Assembly (NCBI RefSeq): GCF_002001005.1
Contig: NZ_MUNX01000031.1
Coordinates: 1 to 37,320 of the forward strand
Direction: 5' to 3'
Source: Flavobacterium sp. A45
GTDB lineage: Bacteria > Bacteroidota > Bacteroidia > Flavobacteriales > Flavobacteriaceae
Length of the DNA stretch: 37,320 nucleotides
Positions 34,567 to 37,320 of the stretch are shown in pieces. The translations under genes were made by a program, and so were the position numbers. The notes beneath the pieces were generated by a model. That model saw only the letters and a program-made list of their open reading frames with translations, was not told the DNA's origin and ran no database searches. Each line of letters begins with the position of its first letter. Positions within the stretch are counted from its first letter, which is position 1.

Positions 34567-35124
34567 TCATAATTTATACAAGTTAAAATGAATCACGAAT
34601 TCATTTTTTACTTTTATGATACCTCCCATTTTTGTTGGTGGTTCAAGTCCAATGTCCGAAAATTTTACAGCTACAGTTCCTTCAAGATTTTCTTTGGTGT
34701 TTTTTAGAACCAAGTTTTGGTATGAAAGGGTTTTGTCTGTTATGCGAAAATTCAAACTGCATTTAAAATTGGTTCCGAAAGGTTTTATGTTGGTAATTGT
34801 AACGGTGCTTTTTGGAAATTTAACAGCCTTAACAGTAGTTTTAAGGTCTTTGTTCATGATTTTGTTACCGCATTCAAAATTACTCATTGAGATTTCGGAT
34901 TTCAAACTGTTTTTGGTAGTTGAGTTTAAATAAATGGTGTCTCTGTATGAGTGGGGGTTGACACAATTGTATTTACCCACTGTAGAATTTCCCAGTATTT
35001 CTATTTCTATCTTGTCAATAATTATGATGTTTGGGTCGGCATCATATAAAGAAATGGGTTTAGCATTTCCTAACAAAAAGAAAAATGCTAAACCCAAAAT
35101 TGTAATTAATATTCTTTGTTTCAT
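34567..35124 (-). CDS. YceI-like periplasmic protein (divergent)
   Basis: About 185 residues from ATG 35124, which gives a signal peptide (MKQRILITILGLAFFFLLGNA). The frame is open 17 codons further, into the preceding gene, which I exclude. The mature part has the strand pattern of YceI lipocalin-like proteins, including CGNKIMNKDLKTTVKAVKFP near the middle (cited in part as CGNKIMNKDLKTTVKAV), VAVKFSDIGLEPPTKMGGI and the ending EFVIHFNLYKL, which parallels MGTIKTG-x-LTIKFNINFK of the YceI gene upstream. Family membership is inferred from this parallel. It starts two bases past the barrel gene's stop codon and forms an operon with it. Confidence 0.7.
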   Translation of the reverse strand: MKQRILITILGLAFFFLLGNAKPISLYDADPNIIIIDKIEIEILGNSTVGKYNCVNPHSYRDTIYLNSTTKNSLKSEISMSNFECGNKIMNKDLKTTVKAVKFPKSTVTITNIKPFGTNFKCSLNFRITDKTLSYQNLVLKNTKENLEGTVAVKFSDIGLEPPTKMGGIIKVKNEFVIHFNLYKL

Positions 35125-35125
35125 A

Positions 35126-36532
35126 TTAGAAAGTGATGGCTGCTTCAAACATAACTCCATTGAAGTTACCGCCATATAAGTCGTTTAAACTGCTCCCGCT
35201 ATATTGGGAGTAGTCAGAATAGTTTTGATTTGTGTAGGCTAATTTAGCAATAATATTTTTAGTCATGAACCAACCAGCGGAAGCTTCAAATCTATCTACA
35301 TTAACTTTATCCGAAGCGTTAGATAATTTTCCTGAAACGATATTGTATCTACCACCAACATAAAATTGTTCTGTATTTCCAAATCGATATACCAAGTCAG
35401 CAGCGTATTGATCCACTTTACGGGTTTCATCAGTTCCTTTTTTGTCTCCACCACTAGTGAATTCAAGTGTTCCGAAGAATTCCAGTCCTTTGTATTTGAC
35501 AAAAGGGTTAATCATGAATGCGGTGTACCAGTTTCCATATCCAGGACTAAATCTACCTGTTGTAGCATTAGAAGTTGGGTCAAAGTTGTTTGCAACTGGA
35601 GTTGTGTTGTAGGTATAGGCTTGGTGTGACATAACTCCAAAATAACGGCTACCCGCTCTGTCTGAACCCCAAGGGTTTGAACTCATGTTAGCATTATGAT
35701 TGTAAGATCCTGTAATTCTTACTCTCAAATCTTTATCTAATTGTTTGTCATACCCAAGTTTAGCTAAAACAGTTGGGCTTATTGTTGAATTTGGATCTGG
35801 AGCTGATACAGTTGCACTCCCTGGAATAAATTCAGCAACACCTTGATTTAACTTACCATTTGTAACTCCTAACATGGTTACCCAGCCATCTCTTTGGTAG
35901 TAAACTTCCATTCCCATATCTGTTTGAAAAGAATCCATAATATTTGCCTCGATGAAAGGATTAAGAAGAGCATTACCATTATCGGTTCTTCTAAAGTGTG
36001 AATCTCCGTAATTATTCTCCATTTGGCCTATTTTTATGGTAGTGTATTTCATTACATCCTCCATGAATCCCTTTTTGATGAAATCCAATTTGTCAATTTG
36101 CAAATAACCACCTTTTACCCATGTTTCGTTATGATGTCTAGAAGCAAGATAAAGGTCTAAGTTTACGCGTACTCCATCTGCTAGTTGCGCTCCAAATGTC
36201 AAGTTTGCTGCAGGTAAATTAAAGTTGTTTTCTAATCCGTTCAGTCTGTATCCTGTAGTTCCAGCGTTTCCGGAAATCGATGCTCCATTTGAGGCGATGT
36301 ACGTTCCTTCTCTCTGGTCGTTAAATGATTTTAAAGCTTGGAATTGCATGGCAAAAGCACCACCTAGATCAACACTCATGCCATCATATTCAACGTCGTC
36401 TTTCTTAACGTCAAAAATATTCAATCCATCTTTACTTCGTGGAATCATATTTTGCATTTTTCTAAATGAAACCTGTGCATAGATATCTGTAAGGGATAAC
36501 ATTGCAGCTATAACAAATGTAATTTTTCTCAT
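35126..36532 (-). CDS. Predicted outer-membrane beta-barrel (porin-like) protein
   Basis: The 468-residue protein has signal peptide MRKITFVIAAMLSLTDIYAQ and a mature part made of alternating strands with aromatic ends, closing in Phe (MFEAAITF), as expected of a barrel of the outer membrane. Repeated strand pairs such as GVRVNLDLYLASRHHNE, YTTIKIGQMENNYGD and KDLRVRITGSYNHNAN fit a porin-like fold of about 16 strands, an estimate only. I do not recognise the specific family, and no TonB box or plug domain is present, so it is not a TonB-dependent receptor. It lies 6 nt after the YceI gene and 1 nt before the YceI-like gene, as the middle gene of one operon. Confidence 0.75.
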   Translation of the reverse strand: MRKITFVIAAMLSLTDIYAQVSFRKMQNMIPRSKDGLNIFDVKKDDVEYDGMSVDLGGAFAMQFQALKSFNDQREGTYIASNGASISGNAGTTGYRLNGLENNFNLPAANLTFGAQLADGVRVNLDLYLASRHHNETWVKGGYLQIDKLDFIKKGFMEDVMKYTTIKIGQMENNYGDSHFRRTDNGNALLNPFIEANIMDSFQTDMGMEVYYQRDGWVTMLGVTNGKLNQGVAEFIPGSATVSAPDPNSTISPTVLAKLGYDKQLDKDLRVRITGSYNHNANMSSNPWGSDRAGSRYFGVMSHQAYTYNTTPVANNFDPTSNATTGRFSPGYGNWYTAFMINPFVKYKGLEFFGTLEFTSGGDKKGTDETRKVDQYAADLVYRFGNTEQFYVGGRYNIVSGKLSNASDKVNVDRFEASAGWFMTKNIIAKLAYTNQNYSDYSQYSGSSLNDLYGGNFNGVMFEAAITF

Positions 36533-36538
36533 GGTCTT

Positions 36539-37102
36539 TTATTTAAAGTTAATGTTGAATTTTATTGTCAAATTCTCTCCAGTTTTTATTGTGCCAAGCA
36601 TTGCAGTTGGGGATTTCATGCCAAATTCTTTAAACGTTATTTTATTAGATCCTTGTAGATTTACTATTCCATTAGTAACAGATGATTTAACTTGGGTTTT
36701 GTGTTCTTTGCTCACTCCAGCAATAGTGTAAGTACCAGTTAAGTTCCAAGTTGTTTCATTTACTTTTTCAGCTGATTTTAAAACATATTTGATGTTTTTG
36801 TGTTTGTCCGTTTTTAAAGTTTCGTAAGCAATTTTGTCCATTTTGGTCTTCTCGCTTTTTATTGTCTCTACAGGAAGGGTGATGTCAATACTGGTTATCG
36901 CTGTTAATTTTGAGTTTGTTACTGTCAAATTCGCTGTTCCAGTTTTGGAAGCTGATTTCATTTCCCAATCATGAAGCGTTGAGGTTCCGAATACAGAAAA
37001 ATTTGTTTTGGCATCTAGCGTATAGCTTTTCTGAGCATTTGCTGACAACACTATTGCAAAAAATGCTACTGTGGTGGAAATTTTTTTAAGAATTGTTTTC
37101 AT
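36539..37102 (-). CDS. YceI family periplasmic protein
   Basis: The 187-residue protein has a signal peptide (MKTILKKISTTVAFFAIVLSANA) and a full YceI domain: SYTLDAKTNFSVFGTSTLHDWEM, cited in part as FSVFGTSTLHDWEM near 34-47, a central KTDKHKNIKYVLKSAEKV segment, TYTIAGVSKEHKTQV, and the end TIKTGENLTIKFNINFK. YceI proteins are lipocalin-like and bind long polyisoprenoid or other lipids in the periplasm. The TSTLHDWEM sequence is typical of the Bacteroidota branch, which is often encoded beside an outer-membrane barrel. First gene of a three-gene operon with the barrel and a divergent YceI-like protein. Confidence 0.93.
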   Translation of the reverse strand: MKTILKKISTTVAFFAIVLSANAQKSYTLDAKTNFSVFGTSTLHDWEMKSASKTGTANLTVTNSKLTAITSIDITLPVETIKSEKTKMDKIAYETLKTDKHKNIKYVLKSAEKVNETTWNLTGTYTIAGVSKEHKTQVKSSVTNGIVNLQGSNKITFKEFGMKSPTAMLGTIKTGENLTIKFNINFK

Positions 37103-37320
37103 GATTTTTTTTAAAAATTTGTTAGTAATTGAATTTGAAAATAATTTTATTTTTAATGGTTCGTCTTTGAATTTTCATAGAAACAGTAATGAATCAGTAC
37201 AATAATTGTAAATATAGTAGTAATCTTGTTAATATAAAAACAACAAATCTTTATTTTTTTGAATATGGTTGTTTAATAAACAGTTGTGTTTTTCAAAATA
37301 ATGCTTTTGTTCTATTTAGT
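37103..37320. other. Leader region upstream of the YceI operon
   Basis: Over 80 percent A/T with no gene on either strand. A TATATTTA word (minus strand, near 37211-37218), one mismatch from the -7 box, may be the operon promoter, which would give a leader of over 100 nt. No further structure is seen. Confidence 0.4.

Noticed and set aside
35125..35175. 17-codon upstream extension of the YceI-like gene
   Set aside because: It overlaps the end of the barrel gene, and the clear signal peptide begins at 35124.
34616..35179. Two plus-strand frames (105 and 81 codons) opposite the YceI-like and barrel genes
   Set aside because: The minus-strand genes have signal peptides and operon spacing; the plus-strand frames have neither.

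Overview
The window looks like the chromosome of a Flavobacterium-type member of the Bacteroidota. The evidence is the low GC content, the repeated -7 promoter element TAnnTTTG, a type IX secretion Plug protein (DUF5103), tandem DUF5916 proteins, DUF6702, CarboxypepD_reg-like proteins and YceI/barrel genes. No rRNA operon, CRISPR array, prophage or insertion-sequence transposase is visible. Species cannot be fixed from the sequence alone.

Layout. 1-7234 (minus): the 5' end of pruA, then apaG, the T9SS Plug gene, a large SNF2 helicase, a SAM methyltransferase, a 525-bp repeat-bounded element carrying a GxxExxY gene, and map. 7443-8937: a DUF445 membrane protein and two identical tRNA-Gly(UCC) genes. 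9074-11804: a GNAT acetyltransferase and two L,D-transpeptidases whose 3' ends overlap. 11993-16934: two tandem DUF5916 outer-membrane proteins. 17180-20043: gpmI convergent with an acetyl-CoA hydrolase/CoA-transferase. 20189-25285: a tetR-ABC-hlyD-tolC export operon with a degenerate ATPase. 25286-27298: a small membrane protein flanked by cassette-like structure, pepE, and a repeat-rich gap. 27299-32580: three CarboxypepD_reg-like secreted proteins, DUF6702 and an M1 metallopeptidase. 32746-33704: tatA and a PAP2 phosphatase. 33723-37102 (minus): an O-methyltransferase and a YceI / outer-membrane barrel / YceI-like operon.

Most genes are housekeeping or cell-envelope genes: peptidoglycan cross-linking, outer-membrane barrels, Tat and T9SS export, and tripartite efflux. 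The most unusual content lies between genes. A compact element at 5891-6415 has 30-bp inverted ends (28/30 identical) around a PD-(D/E)XK-like GxxExxY gene and sits exactly between the stop codon of map and the start of the next gene. A 14-nt core from its end recurs in a 20-bp-arm palindrome at 5065-5112. Four further gaps (2036-2118, 7316-7395, 26902-27061, 32595-32672) hold other short-period repeats, three of them clearly arranged as inverted arms. Together these suggest a family of small palindromic intergenic elements. The second candidate of interest is the exporter, whose ATPase has altered signature, Walker B and H-switch motifs.
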